Below are positions 15,506 to 23,322 of a stretch of 37,199 nucleotides of DNA, piece after piece. Made by a program: the position numbers and the translations under genes. Location of the stretch: the NCBI GenBank assembly GCA_020073265.1, contig JAIQFN010000058.1, positions 1 to 37,199 of the forward strand. Reading direction: 5' to 3'. A model generated the notes under the pieces. The model was given only the letters and a program-made list of their open reading frames with translations, did no database searches and was not told the DNA's origin. Source of the stretch: Terriglobia bacterium (GTDB taxonomy: Bacteria > Acidobacteriota > Terriglobia > Bryobacterales > Bryobacteraceae). Every line of letters begins with the position of its first letter. Positions within the stretch are counted from its first letter, which is position 1.

Positions 15506-16639
15506 ATGCTGATCCTGGCGGCGATTCTCGCCATCTTCGTTTATGGCATGATCGCCGCCATGCTCGGCACGATCCTGCCCGATCTGTCGGCGCGTTTTCA
15601 ACTGACACCGCAGCAGAACGGGACCATCGCATTCTGCCAGGCGCTGGGTCTCATCGTGGCTTCGGTCGCGGTGGGGCCGCTGATCGACAACGAGGGCAAG
15701 AAAGCCGGGCTGGTGCTCGGGCTCGCCGTGGTCACGCTCGCGCTGGTGCTGCTTCCGAGATCGGGAGGCTTCGGAAGCATCGCGACGTATCTGCTGCTGC
15801 TGGGACTGGGCGGCGGGATCATCGTGACCGCGGCCAACGCTCTGGGCAGCGACGTCACGCCGGATCGCCGGGGCACCACGCTGAACCTGCTGAACCTGTT
15901 CTTCGGCCTGGGCGGGCTTGCGACGCCGTTCATCTCGGCCAATCTGCTAGCGCGAAACTCGGTGCGGCTGTGCTACCTGGTGGCCGGGCTGACTGGCGCG
16001 ACGCTGCTGGTGAACATCGCGACGCCGATGCCGCAGCCCACCGGCGCGCAGAGCTTCGTGTTCTCCGAGATCGGAAACGTGGTGGGGCGCCCGACGCTGT
16101 GGCTCGCGGCATTGTTCCTGTTCTTGTACGTGGCTTCCGAGGTGGGCGTCTGGAATTGGCTGGTGCAGCATCTCATCGCGCAGGGCATTCCGGAATCGCG
16201 CGCGCTGAACGTACTGTCGCTCGGATTCGCGCTGGGATTGCTGATCGGACGCGTGGGCGCTTCCCGGGTGCTCATCTCGGTGTCGGCGCTGACGGTGACG
16301 CTGGCCGCATCCATTCTGATGGTAATTGCGACCTACCTGATGCTGCAGACTCGCGATCCGCGCGTGGCCTGGGTGCTGGTGTTCCTGGCGGGGGTCGCCA
16401 TGGCGCCGGTGTTTCCCACCACTCTGGCGATCGTGGGCGACGCGTTTCCGCGCATGACCGGGACGGCGCTGGGGATCGTGATCACTTCCGGCTGGATCGG
16501 CCTGGCGGTGAGCTCGCGCATCATCGGCTCCATCGCCGGCGGCGATCCGAAGCGGCTGAAGAAGGCGCTGCTGGTGCTGCCTGGAATGGCGGTAGTGATG
16601 ATCGCGGTGGACCTGGCGCTGCGCGCCGTCGCGAAGTAA
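15506..16639 (+). CDS. Major facilitator superfamily transporter
   Basis: This 377-residue integral membrane protein has about twelve hydrophobic helices in two six-helix halves. The first loop carries 'LTPQQNGTIAFCQALG', and 'VGPLIDNEGKKAGLVLG' (about 55-71) is the MFS loop 2-3 equivalent of the motif A region. The second half repeats this layout ('ALGIVITSGWIGLAV'). It is probably a proton-coupled sugar or metabolite transporter of the FucP/GlcP-like type, but the substrate cannot be told. ATG 15506 is chosen; a TTG two codons upstream is possible. TATACC at 15491-15496 lies 9 nt before the ATG. Confidence 0.85.
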   Translation: MLILAAILAIFVYGMIAAMLGTILPDLSARFQLTPQQNGTIAFCQALGLIVASVAVGPLIDNEGKKAGLVLGLAVVTLALVLLPRSGGFGSIATYLLLLGLGGGIIVTAANALGSDVTPDRRGTTLNLLNLFFGLGGLATPFISANLLARNSVRLCYLVAGLTGATLLVNIATPMPQPTGAQSFVFSEIGNVVGRPTLWLAALFLFLYVASEVGVWNWLVQHLIAQGIPESRALNVLSLGFALGLLIGRVGASRVLISVSALTVTLAASILMVIATYLMLQTRDPRVAWVLVFLAGVAMAPVFPTTLAIVGDAFPRMTGTALGIVITSGWIGLAVSSRIIGSIAGGDPKRLKKALLVLPGMAVVMIAVDLALRAVAK

Positions 16640-16717
16640 CCCCCCGGCTTCTGCTCGAGCGAGTTCCCGCGGCGGTGTGTGTCCGCCCCTGTGCCGTGTA
16701 AGTCAGACTGTGTCGTG

Positions 16718-16723
16718 TATACT
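16718..16723 (+). promoter_or_regulatory. Near-consensus -10 box giving a leaderless receptor mRNA
   Basis: TATACT matches the sigma70 -10 consensus at five of six positions. Its last base lies 6 nt before the ATG at 16730, so the start codon would fall at about +1. No Shine-Dalgarno is present between them. No convincing -35 is seen at the expected distance. Confidence 0.5.
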
Positions 16724-16729
16724 GGACAG

Positions 16730-19700
16730 ATGACCAAAGCGCTCATGATATTGCTGCTGCTCGGCGCGCCGGCATTCGGACAGGCCGGCAAAGCCGAGCT
16801 GTTTGGGACGATTCATGATCCGTCCGGTCTGCCGGTTGTCCGGGCGCAAGTGCAGGCCGAGCTGCAAGCGACCACCGCGGGTTTCTCGGCCGCCGCCGAC
16901 GAGCACGGGGCCTATCACCTGCTCGGATTGCCGGCCGGCGAGTACGTCCTTACCGTCGAGCAACCCGGGTTCCGGACCTATCGCCAATCCGGCCTGACGC
17001 TGCGCATCGCCGACCAGGTGAAGCTCGACATCACACTTCAGTTGGGCCAGCCGTCGGAATCGGTCAGCGTGAACGGCCAGGCGCCCCTGCTCGAAACGAC
17101 GACCGGCCAAGTGGGTTACGGCGTGGACCAGAGCAAGGTGGAGACGCTGCCGCTGGATGGACGCAACTTCGTCCCGCTGGTGGCGCTGTCTCCGGGGGTT
17201 GCTCTGCCGGGCGGCGGCTCGCTGCTTCCGAGGATCAACGGCAGCCGTCCGCGCACCAACGAATACATGTACGACGGCGTCAGCGCGCTGCAGCCCGAGC
17301 CGGGACAGGTGGCGTTCTATCCCATCATCGACGGCATCCAGGAATTCCGGCTGAACATCAATTCGTATTCGCCCGAGTACGGAAGATCGAACGGGGGGAC
17401 GGTGATGGTCAGCACCAAGTCAGGCAGCAACGATTTTCACGGCACGCTGTTTGAGTTTTTCCGCAACGAAGATTTGAACGCGCGCAACCGCTTTGCGCAG
17501 CCCGGGCCGAAGCCCGAATTCCGCCGCAATCAATACGGCCTCACTCTGGGCGGACCGATTCAGAAGAACCGGACGTTTTTTTTCGTCGACTGGCAAGGCA
17601 CGCGGCTGCTCACCGGTGTGACGCGCTTCAGCACGGTGCCTACCGAAGCGCAGAGACAGACGGCGCTGGCCGCGATCCCCGCCAGCCGTCAGGATGCGCT
17701 GGGCTTGCAAGTGCTCGATCACTACCCGTTGCCGAACCTCGGCGGCGCCGCGAATAATTTTGTTCGAACCGCGGTGGAGCCGGACAGTCAGGACCAGTTC
17801 GACGCACGCCTGGACCGCTACTTCGGCGCGAAGCACCGCGTATTTGGCCGCTATTCCTATCTTCGCGACGACGACAACCCGGTGACGCCGCTGCCGGACG
17901 GGAGCGGCAGCCTGACATCGGGCGTGATCGGCCACACCATCACGCGCGGCGATCAGGGAGTGGCGGAATACGACTGGAGCCCGACGGCCACGATGTTGAA
18001 CTCGGCGCGCTTCGGCTATACGCGTCGCGATGCGATTGTCAATTCACTCGCGAACGGCAATATCAACGTCCCGGGAGTTCCATCCAACTCGTTCTCCTCG
18101 GTGTTGCCGATCTTCGTGGTGACCGGGTTTCAACAGATCGGGCCGACCACGGCGGCGAATTCGCAGTTTGCGACCTCGGTGACGGAGTACCTGGATACGT
18201 TTTCCATGATCCGCGGACGGCACACCATCAAGTTCGGCACGGACATCCGGCGCGAGGCGCTGGACGCGCTGCAGCCGCCCAATCCCACCGGCCTGTACAC
18301 GTTTACGGCGGCCCGCAACGCCAGCAGTCTGGCCGCGCTGCTGCTGGGAGAAGTGAACGCGTTCTCCATCGACATTCAGAATCAGCCGTTACAGGAGCGG
18401 GCGCACATCGCCGAGTTCTTTGCCGGCGATGACTGGAAGGTGTCCAACCGGCTTTCGGTGACTCTCGGCACGCGCTACACGCTGAATTTCCCGTCCACCG
18501 AAACGCACAACCACGGCGCCGTGTTCAACCTGAACAGCCAGGTGCTGGAGTTTCCGCACACCGCGCGCAATCTGGAGTGGGGCGACTTCGGCCCGCGCGT
18601 CGGGCTGGCTTACCAGGCCGGCGGCACGTGGGTTGTGCGCGCCGGTTACGGCATCGTTTGGTTCGAGCAATCCGGCATCACGACGCCGTTCACGCTGCCA
18701 CAGTTCCCGTTCGTTCAAACGGTGGGGCTGCAGTCGCAGGACAACCTTGCGCCGGCGTTCCTGCTGTCGAGCGGGCCGGCGGTGCAGGTGACCGCTCCCA
18801 ATCCGACTTCGGGCCTGGGGCAAGGTGTTTTCGCAGCGCAGCGGGACAACGGATCGGGATACTCGCAACAGCGAAATTTCACCGTGCAGAAAACTTTCGG
18901 AAGTAATCTGAATCTCGAAATCGGCTACCTCGGTTCGAAGAACACGCGGCTGGGTTTGCCGGAGTCGAACCTCAACCAGTTGCCCGCGGCCGATCTGGCG
19001 ATGGGCAGCGGGCTGTTGACGCGCGTTCCGAATCCGTACTTCGGACAGATCCCGGCATCGTCCTCGCTGGGCGGCCCCACCATTACCCAACAGCAGTTGC
19101 TGCGGGCCTTTCAGCGCTTCACCAACGTCGCCTTGTTCCGCGACAACGTTTCCAATTCGAATTACAACGCGCTGCAGATGAAACTGGAGAAGCGCTTTTC
19201 GGGTGGCCTCACGTTCACCTTCGCCTACACGTGGTCGAAGCTGCTGGACGACGCCTCCACTTACTTTTCGCAGGCTATTTTCACCGGACCAGTGCTGACG
19301 AACATCGGGGCCGCGGACGCGTCCAATAGGCACTTGGAGAAAGATCTCTCCACTGGCGACATCCCGCATGTATTTTCCGCCGGGTGGGTCTACCAGATTC
19401 CGCGCTGGTGGAAAATTTCGGGCTGGCAGCTCGGGGGGTTGGTGCGGGTGCAGTCGGGCGACACCATTCCTGTCTCGCAGGCCACCAACCTGCTTTCGAA
19501 CCTCGGGTACGCAGTGCAGCGGCCCAACCGGCTGAGCGATCCGAACTCGATTCAGAATCGAAACGTTGCTGAATGGTTTAACACGGCGGCGTTTTCACCG
19601 GCGGGGCAGTTCACCATCGGCAACAGCTCGCGCAACCCAGTCCGCGGGCCGGGCTTGCAGCAAGCCGATCTGATGCTGGCGAAAACGTTTCGGATCACTG

Positions 19701-19858
19701 AACGCGCCAATCTGGAATTTCGGGCGGAGGTGTTCAACGTGAGCAACACGCCGCCGCTCAGCGATCCGAACGGAAGCTTCGGAACGGCGGCTTTCGGAAG
19801 CATCAGCAGCGCGGGCAATCCCCGGGATTTCGAGTTCGCCGCCAAGCTTCACTTTTAG
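16730..19858 (+). CDS. Oar-like TonB-dependent outer-membrane receptor
   Basis: This 1042-residue protein starts with a signal peptide (MTKALMILLLLGAPAFGQ). It continues with a carboxypeptidase-regulatory-like beta sandwich (about 22-105; 'LFGTIHDPSGLPVVRAQV'), a plug-like region (about 115-240; 'VETLPLDGRNFVPLVALSPGV') and a long beta-barrel ending in Phe (FAAKLHF), the usual outer-membrane sorting signal. This architecture matches the OmpA-related/Oar-type receptors that are expanded in Acidobacteria and probably import oligosaccharides or peptides. I chose the ATG at 16730 because the signal peptide begins there. No TonB/ExbBD genes are in the window. Confidence 0.9.
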   Translation: MTKALMILLLLGAPAFGQAGKAELFGTIHDPSGLPVVRAQVQAELQATTAGFSAAADEHGAYHLLGLPAGEYVLTVEQPGFRTYRQSGLTLRIADQVKLDITLQLGQPSESVSVNGQAPLLETTTGQVGYGVDQSKVETLPLDGRNFVPLVALSPGVALPGGGSLLPRINGSRPRTNEYMYDGVSALQPEPGQVAFYPIIDGIQEFRLNINSYSPEYGRSNGGTVMVSTKSGSNDFHGTLFEFFRNEDLNARNRFAQPGPKPEFRRNQYGLTLGGPIQKNRTFFFVDWQGTRLLTGVTRFSTVPTEAQRQTALAAIPASRQDALGLQVLDHYPLPNLGGAANNFVRTAVEPDSQDQFDARLDRYFGAKHRVFGRYSYLRDDDNPVTPLPDGSGSLTSGVIGHTITRGDQGVAEYDWSPTATMLNSARFGYTRRDAIVNSLANGNINVPGVPSNSFSSVLPIFVVTGFQQIGPTTAANSQFATSVTEYLDTFSMIRGRHTIKFGTDIRREALDALQPPNPTGLYTFTAARNASSLAALLLGEVNAFSIDIQNQPLQERAHIAEFFAGDDWKVSNRLSVTLGTRYTLNFPSTETHNHGAVFNLNSQVLEFPHTARNLEWGDFGPRVGLAYQAGGTWVVRAGYGIVWFEQSGITTPFTLPQFPFVQTVGLQSQDNLAPAFLLSSGPAVQVTAPNPTSGLGQGVFAAQRDNGSGYSQQRNFTVQKTFGSNLNLEIGYLGSKNTRLGLPESNLNQLPAADLAMGSGLLTRVPNPYFGQIPASSSLGGPTITQQQLLRAFQRFTNVALFRDNVSNSNYNALQMKLEKRFSGGLTFTFAYTWSKLLDDASTYFSQAIFTGPVLTNIGAADASNRHLEKDLSTGDIPHVFSAGWVYQIPRWWKISGWQLGGLVRVQSGDTIPVSQATNLLSNLGYAVQRPNRLSDPNSIQNRNVAEWFNTAAFSPAGQFTIGNSSRNPVRGPGLQQADLMLAKTFRITERANLEFRAEVFNVSNTPPLSDPNGSFGTAAFGSISSAGNPRDFEFAAKLHF

Positions 19859-19859
19859 T

Positions 19860-20978
19860 TCAGCCGACCAAGACCTGACCGGTATGGCTGGTATCGTATC
19901 CGGCCAGCATTTCCAACCGGCGCCGGATCGCCGCGCGATTCAGCACGTCCAGCAGGGCTTCCACCGCCGGCAAGCGCGCGTATTCGCGGCGGATCACCAG
20001 GTCATAGCGTTCGGTGGCGAGCGGAACGAAGCTCAACCCGAACGCGCGGGCGGCCGAGCGAGTCGCGATGCAGCAATCCGCCTCATGCATGCTGACCGCC
20101 AGCGCCGCCGGCAGATGTCCATAGGCCACCCGATCGTATCCGTGGACGCGCTTGGGAGCGACGCCCGCCTCGCGCAGTTTCTGATCGAGCAGATCGCGGC
20201 TGCCGGCGCCTTTCTCGCGATTCACGATCGACACATTCTTACGGGCCAGATCGGCGACGCCGCGAATCGATTTGGGATTTCCCGGTTGCATCACCAGGCC
20301 CTGTTCCCAGATCGCGAAGGTCACCACTTTCACTTCGGTCTTCGAGAACAGCTTGCGGATCGCGGGGAGATTGTATTCGCCGCTCGGCAGGTCGCGCAGA
20401 TGCGAGCCGGCCACGTGGACCTTGCCATCGCGGAGCCATTCCAGCGCCTGGTGGCTCGAGGACGCAGCGATCACAGTGTCGACGTCGTCGTAGCGGGCCA
20501 GGTGCTGCACCAATAGCGAAATGCCCGGATCGCAGCCGGCGATCAGCAGTCGTTTTCCGCTCTCCAGGTCGTCTTGAAACACGTGGACCTGGGCGTGGTG
20601 CGTGCGCCTGGAGCTTTCCAGGATGACGCCGTCGGCCATGGGGAGCAGCGCCGGCTGCGGAATCGCGGACACGCCGACCATGCGCTTGCCGACGCGGCAC
20701 AGTTGCACGGGCTGGCCTTTGCGCGCCTGGTCGCTCGCGATCAGATCCACGCTCAGCGGCCGTATGGGCGCAGGCGGCTCGCCTTCCAGACGGAACAGAT
20801 CCTCCACGCGGACTTCGAGGATTTTCGCGAGCTGCAGCGCGAGCGTGGTGTTGGGGACGTAGTCGCCGGCCTCGATCGCGTAAATGGTTTGCCGGCTGAC
20901 GCCAGCGAGTTTGGCCAGCCGGGCGGCGGAAATCCCGCGCTGTTCGCGAATGTCGTTGAGCTGAGTGCGTGTCTCCAT
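19860..20978 (-). CDS. XRE-type HTH regulator with periplasmic-binding-like molybdate-sensing domain
   Basis: This 372-residue protein has an XRE helix-turn-helix at about residues 7-62 ('LAKLAGVSRQTIYAIEAGDYVPNTTLALQLA' split region). A linker follows, then a type-2 periplasmic-binding-like domain from about 135 to 355 ('RLLIAGCDPGISLLVQHLA', 'VNREKGAGSRDLLDQKL', 'YGHLPAALAVSMHEADCCIAT'). Such HTH plus PBP-like proteins are known as molybdate- or tungstate-responsive regulators, often annotated as substrate-binding domain regulators (PF12727-like). It lies 15 nt downstream of the sulfite-oxidase-fold gene, forming an operon, and opposite modA. A role in molybdenum homeostasis is inferred from fold and context. 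Confidence 0.85.
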   Translation of the reverse strand: METRTQLNDIREQRGISAARLAKLAGVSRQTIYAIEAGDYVPNTTLALQLAKILEVRVEDLFRLEGEPPAPIRPLSVDLIASDQARKGQPVQLCRVGKRMVGVSAIPQPALLPMADGVILESSRRTHHAQVHVFQDDLESGKRLLIAGCDPGISLLVQHLARYDDVDTVIAASSSHQALEWLRDGKVHVAGSHLRDLPSGEYNLPAIRKLFSKTEVKVVTFAIWEQGLVMQPGNPKSIRGVADLARKNVSIVNREKGAGSRDLLDQKLREAGVAPKRVHGYDRVAYGHLPAALAVSMHEADCCIATRSAARAFGLSFVPLATERYDLVIRREYARLPAVEALLDVLNRAAIRRRLEMLAGYDTSHTGQVLVG

Positions 20979-20993
20979 TTGGTCGCCTGCGCT

Positions 20994-21479
20994 CTATTTT
21001 CGCAGTCTGACGACCGTGAGGCGTTCCAGCATGCGAGCGGCCCGCGCGCCTTTCTTGTCGCCGCCGACCACCAGGCGCAGAGGACCTTGCGAAGGCGCGA
21101 GCGTCTGGCCATCGGCGGTGTCGGCGATCAGGACCTGATTGCCGCTGAAGGCCGGGTCGATCTCGGCGAGCGAAAACAGCACCTGGTAACCGTCGCGCGC
21201 CTCCGCCACGACGTAACTTGAAAGCGCCTGGCCGGAAAGCTGCTGATCGAGAGGCGCGCCGGCGTGCTTCAGGACTTCGTAGAGCAGGACGCCCTGGTAG
21301 GTGACCTTCGGGCCGCGTTCGCTCCAGGCCACCGATGTCCGAGGCATCTTCGCGAGTTCGTCCGCGGTGAGTGTGACCGGCCGCGGGATGTCGCCGGTGA
21401 TGGACAGTGTTACGGCCTGCGGCGGGGACTGGCCAGCCAGCGTCACGGCGAGAGACAGAGAGAGCCAGGCAGTCTTCAT
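20994..21479 (-). CDS. Secreted sulfite-oxidase-fold (molybdopterin oxidoreductase-like) domain, cysteine-free
   Basis: This 161-residue protein has a signal peptide (MKTAWLSLSLAVTLAGQ) followed by a compact domain resembling the oxidoreductase molybdopterin-binding fold (PF00174): 'LTADELAKMPRTSV', 'YQGVLLYEVLKHAGAP', 'EARDGYQVLFSLAEIDP', 'QGPLRLVVGGDKKGAR'. There is no cysteine anywhere, so the canonical Mo-ligating cysteine of sulfite oxidase/YedY is missing, and catalysis by the known mechanism is unlikely. The gene heads an operon with the molybdate-type regulator and diverges from modA. It may bind cofactor or oxyanion, or be a structural relative only. Confidence 0.75.
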   Translation of the reverse strand: MKTAWLSLSLAVTLAGQSPPQAVTLSITGDIPRPVTLTADELAKMPRTSVAWSERGPKVTYQGVLLYEVLKHAGAPLDQQLSGQALSSYVVAEARDGYQVLFSLAEIDPAFSGNQVLIADTADGQTLAPSQGPLRLVVGGDKKGARAARMLERLTVVRLRK

Positions 21480-21505
21480 GGTGGGCCGTTTCCTTCAGAT
21501 TACAT

Positions 21506-21523
21506 TGTCGTTTGAAGACGACA
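21506..21523. promoter_or_regulatory. Candidate operator palindrome between the sulfite-oxidase-fold gene and modA
   Basis: TGTCGT (21506-21511) and ACGACA (21518-21523) are perfect inverted arms around TTGAAG. The site lies midway in the 81-nt divergent gap between the start at 21479 and modA at 21561, where a shared repressor could act on both promoters. The natural candidate is the XRE-type regulator encoded at 19860-20978. This is inference from position and symmetry only. Confidence 0.45.
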
Positions 21524-21560
21524 GCCGGTGCAAGTGCAGGCATGCTATCGTCAAAACACG

Positions 21561-22343
21561 ATGCTGCGCCAGGCGCGACTCTACCAGGCTTCCGTATTCG
21601 CGGTGTTGGTCCTGCTCGGCGCCTGCGGACCGGAGCCGGCGCCCACTCAGGAGCCCAAGCCGGAGATCACGGTGGCTGCGGCGGCGAACCTTACGGACGT
21701 GTTTCAGCGCATCGGGCCGCGCTTCGAGGAGCTCACCGGCGTTCATCCCGTATTCAGCTTCGCTTCTACCTCGCAACTGGCGCACCAGATCGAGTATTCC
21801 GCGCCGTTCGATGTCTTCGCAGCCGCGGATTCCGAACACGTCGACGGGCTGGATCGCAAGGGGCTGCTCGTGGCCGGCAGCCGCGCGGTCTACGCCCGGG
21901 GCATCCTGGCCCTGTGGATTCCTCCCGGGACGAAAACGCAGATCGGCCGCATCCAGGACCTCGCCAATCCTGAGGTTCGCTTCGTCGCCATCGCCAAACC
22001 GGAGCTGGCGCCGTACGGCGAAGCGGCGGTCGAGACGCTCCAGCGGTTGAACTTGTGGAAACAGGTCCAACCCAAGATCGTGTACGCCGAAAACATCAAC
22101 ATCGCGAAGCAGTATGGCCTGTCGAACAACGCCGACGCGGTGTTCACCGCGTATTCGCTGGTGCTTCATGAGGCCGGCAAGGTGATTCGAGTGGACGAGA
22201 CTCTGCATGCGCCCATCGATCAGGAGCTGGGAATCGTAGCACGCTCGAAGCATCCGGAGCGAGCGCGGAAATTCGTCGATTTTCTGCTGCGCGGCGAAGG
22301 GAAGAACCTACTCGGCGGCAACGGCTATCAGACGGCGCCTTGA
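21561..22343 (+). CDS. modA: Molybdate ABC transporter substrate-binding lipoprotein
   Basis: This 260-residue lipoprotein has the lipobox LLGAC with acylated C22. The binding-protein fold shows 'VAAAANLTDVFQRI', 'SFASTSQLAHQIEYSAPFDVFAAAD', 'YGEAAVETLQRL' and 'NADAVFTAYSLV', the regions that line the oxyanion pocket in ModA. An Asn replaces the first ligand Ser of E. coli ModA, as in other ModA proteins. I use ATG 21561; an upstream GTG would add 11 residues before the signal. No modB or modC follows; the next gene is an unrelated nitrilase. TATCGT at 21546-21551, preceded by TGC, may be an extended -10. Confidence 0.88.
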   Translation: MLRQARLYQASVFAVLVLLGACGPEPAPTQEPKPEITVAAAANLTDVFQRIGPRFEELTGVHPVFSFASTSQLAHQIEYSAPFDVFAAADSEHVDGLDRKGLLVAGSRAVYARGILALWIPPGTKTQIGRIQDLANPEVRFVAIAKPELAPYGEAAVETLQRLNLWKQVQPKIVYAENINIAKQYGLSNNADAVFTAYSLVLHEAGKVIRVDETLHAPIDQELGIVARSKHPERARKFVDFLLRGEGKNLLGGNGYQTAP

Positions 22344-22349
22344 TGGCAT

Positions 22350-22379
22350 TTGCGCTGGGCTTCCGGCAAGCGGGATAAT
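22350..22379 (+). promoter_or_regulatory. Candidate sigma70 promoter of the pyrimidine-degradation operon
   Basis: TTGCGC (22350-22355) and GATAAT (22374-22379) are spaced 18 nt apart. Transcription would start near 22386, before a strong hairpin in the leader and 56 nt before the first ATG. The -35 match is weak and the -10 match is good. Confidence 0.4.
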
Positions 22380-22397
22380 GAAGCCCTAAACATTTGG

Positions 22398-22420
22398 TGC
22401 GCGGGTTGTTCGCCCGCGCA
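22398..22420 (+). promoter_or_regulatory. Leader hairpin before the pyrimidine operon
   Basis: TGCGCGGG (22398-22405) pairs perfectly with CCCGCGCA (22413-22420) across a 7-nt loop. There is no T tract, and the purine-rich Shine-Dalgarno-like AGGGGGGGAAGC follows about 10 nt later, just before the ATG at 22442. It may stabilise the mRNA or influence initiation. Confidence 0.4.
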
Positions 22421-22441
22421 TCGTGCGTTAGGGGGGGAAGC

Positions 22442-23311
22442 ATGTCGCGAATCGTCCGGTGTTCGCTGATCCAAGCGACCAACGCCGCGCCGCCGACGGC
22501 CTCGCTCGCGGAAACCAAGCAGGCCATGGTCTCGAAACACGTCGGCTACATCCGGCAGGCGGCCCAGCAAGGCAGCCAGATCGTATGCCTGCAGGAAATT
22601 TTCTACGGTCCTTACTTTTGCGCGGAACAACAGACGCGCTGGTATGATTTCACCGAGAAGGTGCCGGGCGGCGAGACCATCGAGCTGATGCAGAAGCTGG
22701 CGCGCGAGCTGCACGTCGCGCTCATCGTGCCGGTCTACGAGGTGGAGCAGGAGGGCGTCTACTACAACACTGCCGCGGTGATTCACAACGACGGCAGCTA
22801 TCTGGGAAAGTACCGCAAGACGCACATCCCGCACGTGGCGCCCGGATTTTGGGAAAAATTCTATTTCAAGCCCGGCAATCTCGGCTATCCGGTTTTCGAT
22901 CTGGGATTCGCCAAGATCGGCGTGTACATCTGCTACGACCGGCATTTCCCGGAGGGTGCGCGCGCGTTAGGACTGAACGGCGCCGAGATTGTTTTCAATC
23001 CTTCGGCCACCGTGGCGGGCCTGAGCGAATATTTGTGGAAACTGGAGCAGCCCGCGCACGCGGTGGCGAACGGTTACTTCATCGCCGCCATCAATCGCGT
23101 GGGCGTGGAAGCGCCCTGGAACATCGGCGAGTTTTACGGGCAGAGCTATTTCTGCGATCCGCGCGGGCGCATCATCGCGCAGGCCTCGCGCGACAAAGAT
23201 GAAGTTCTGACCGCGGACCTGGATCTCGATCTGATCGGCGAGGTCCGCAAGACCTGGCAGTTCTTCCGCGACCGGCGCCCGGACATGTACGGAGCTTTAG
23301 TGCAAGCCTGA
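22442..23311 (+). CDS. Beta-ureidopropionase-like nitrilase (N-carbamoyl-beta-alanine amidohydrolase)
   Basis: This 290-residue carbon-nitrogen hydrolase has a complete catalytic set: E52 (LQEIFYG), K126 (KYRKTHIP), C164 (YICYDRHFPE) and the accessory Glu138 (GFWEKFYF). The 'IPHVAPGFWEKFYFKPGN' region is characteristic of N-carbamoyl-beta-alanine and related carbamoyl amidohydrolases. It would release beta-alanine, CO2 and ammonia from ureidopropionate, the last step of reductive pyrimidine breakdown. A polyamine-pathway N-carbamoylputrescine amidase is the main alternative, but the preT, preA and dihydropyrimidinase genes directly downstream favour the pyrimidine role. A longer reading frame upstream is rejected because the Shine-Dalgarno fits the ATG at 22442. 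Confidence 0.9.
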   Translation: MSRIVRCSLIQATNAAPPTASLAETKQAMVSKHVGYIRQAAQQGSQIVCLQEIFYGPYFCAEQQTRWYDFTEKVPGGETIELMQKLARELHVALIVPVYEVEQEGVYYNTAAVIHNDGSYLGKYRKTHIPHVAPGFWEKFYFKPGNLGYPVFDLGFAKIGVYICYDRHFPEGARALGLNGAEIVFNPSATVAGLSEYLWKLEQPAHAVANGYFIAAINRVGVEAPWNIGEFYGQSYFCDPRGRIIAQASRDKDEVLTADLDLDLIGEVRKTWQFFRDRRPDMYGALVQA

Positions 23312-23322
23312 GACACGCTGAT

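Noticed and set aside
14860-15534. 224-codon minus-strand frame rich in Ala/Thr/Glu repeats
   Set aside because: It is the reverse complement of the Gly/Tyr-rich protein's repeats. The opposite frame has the signal peptide and Shine-Dalgarno.
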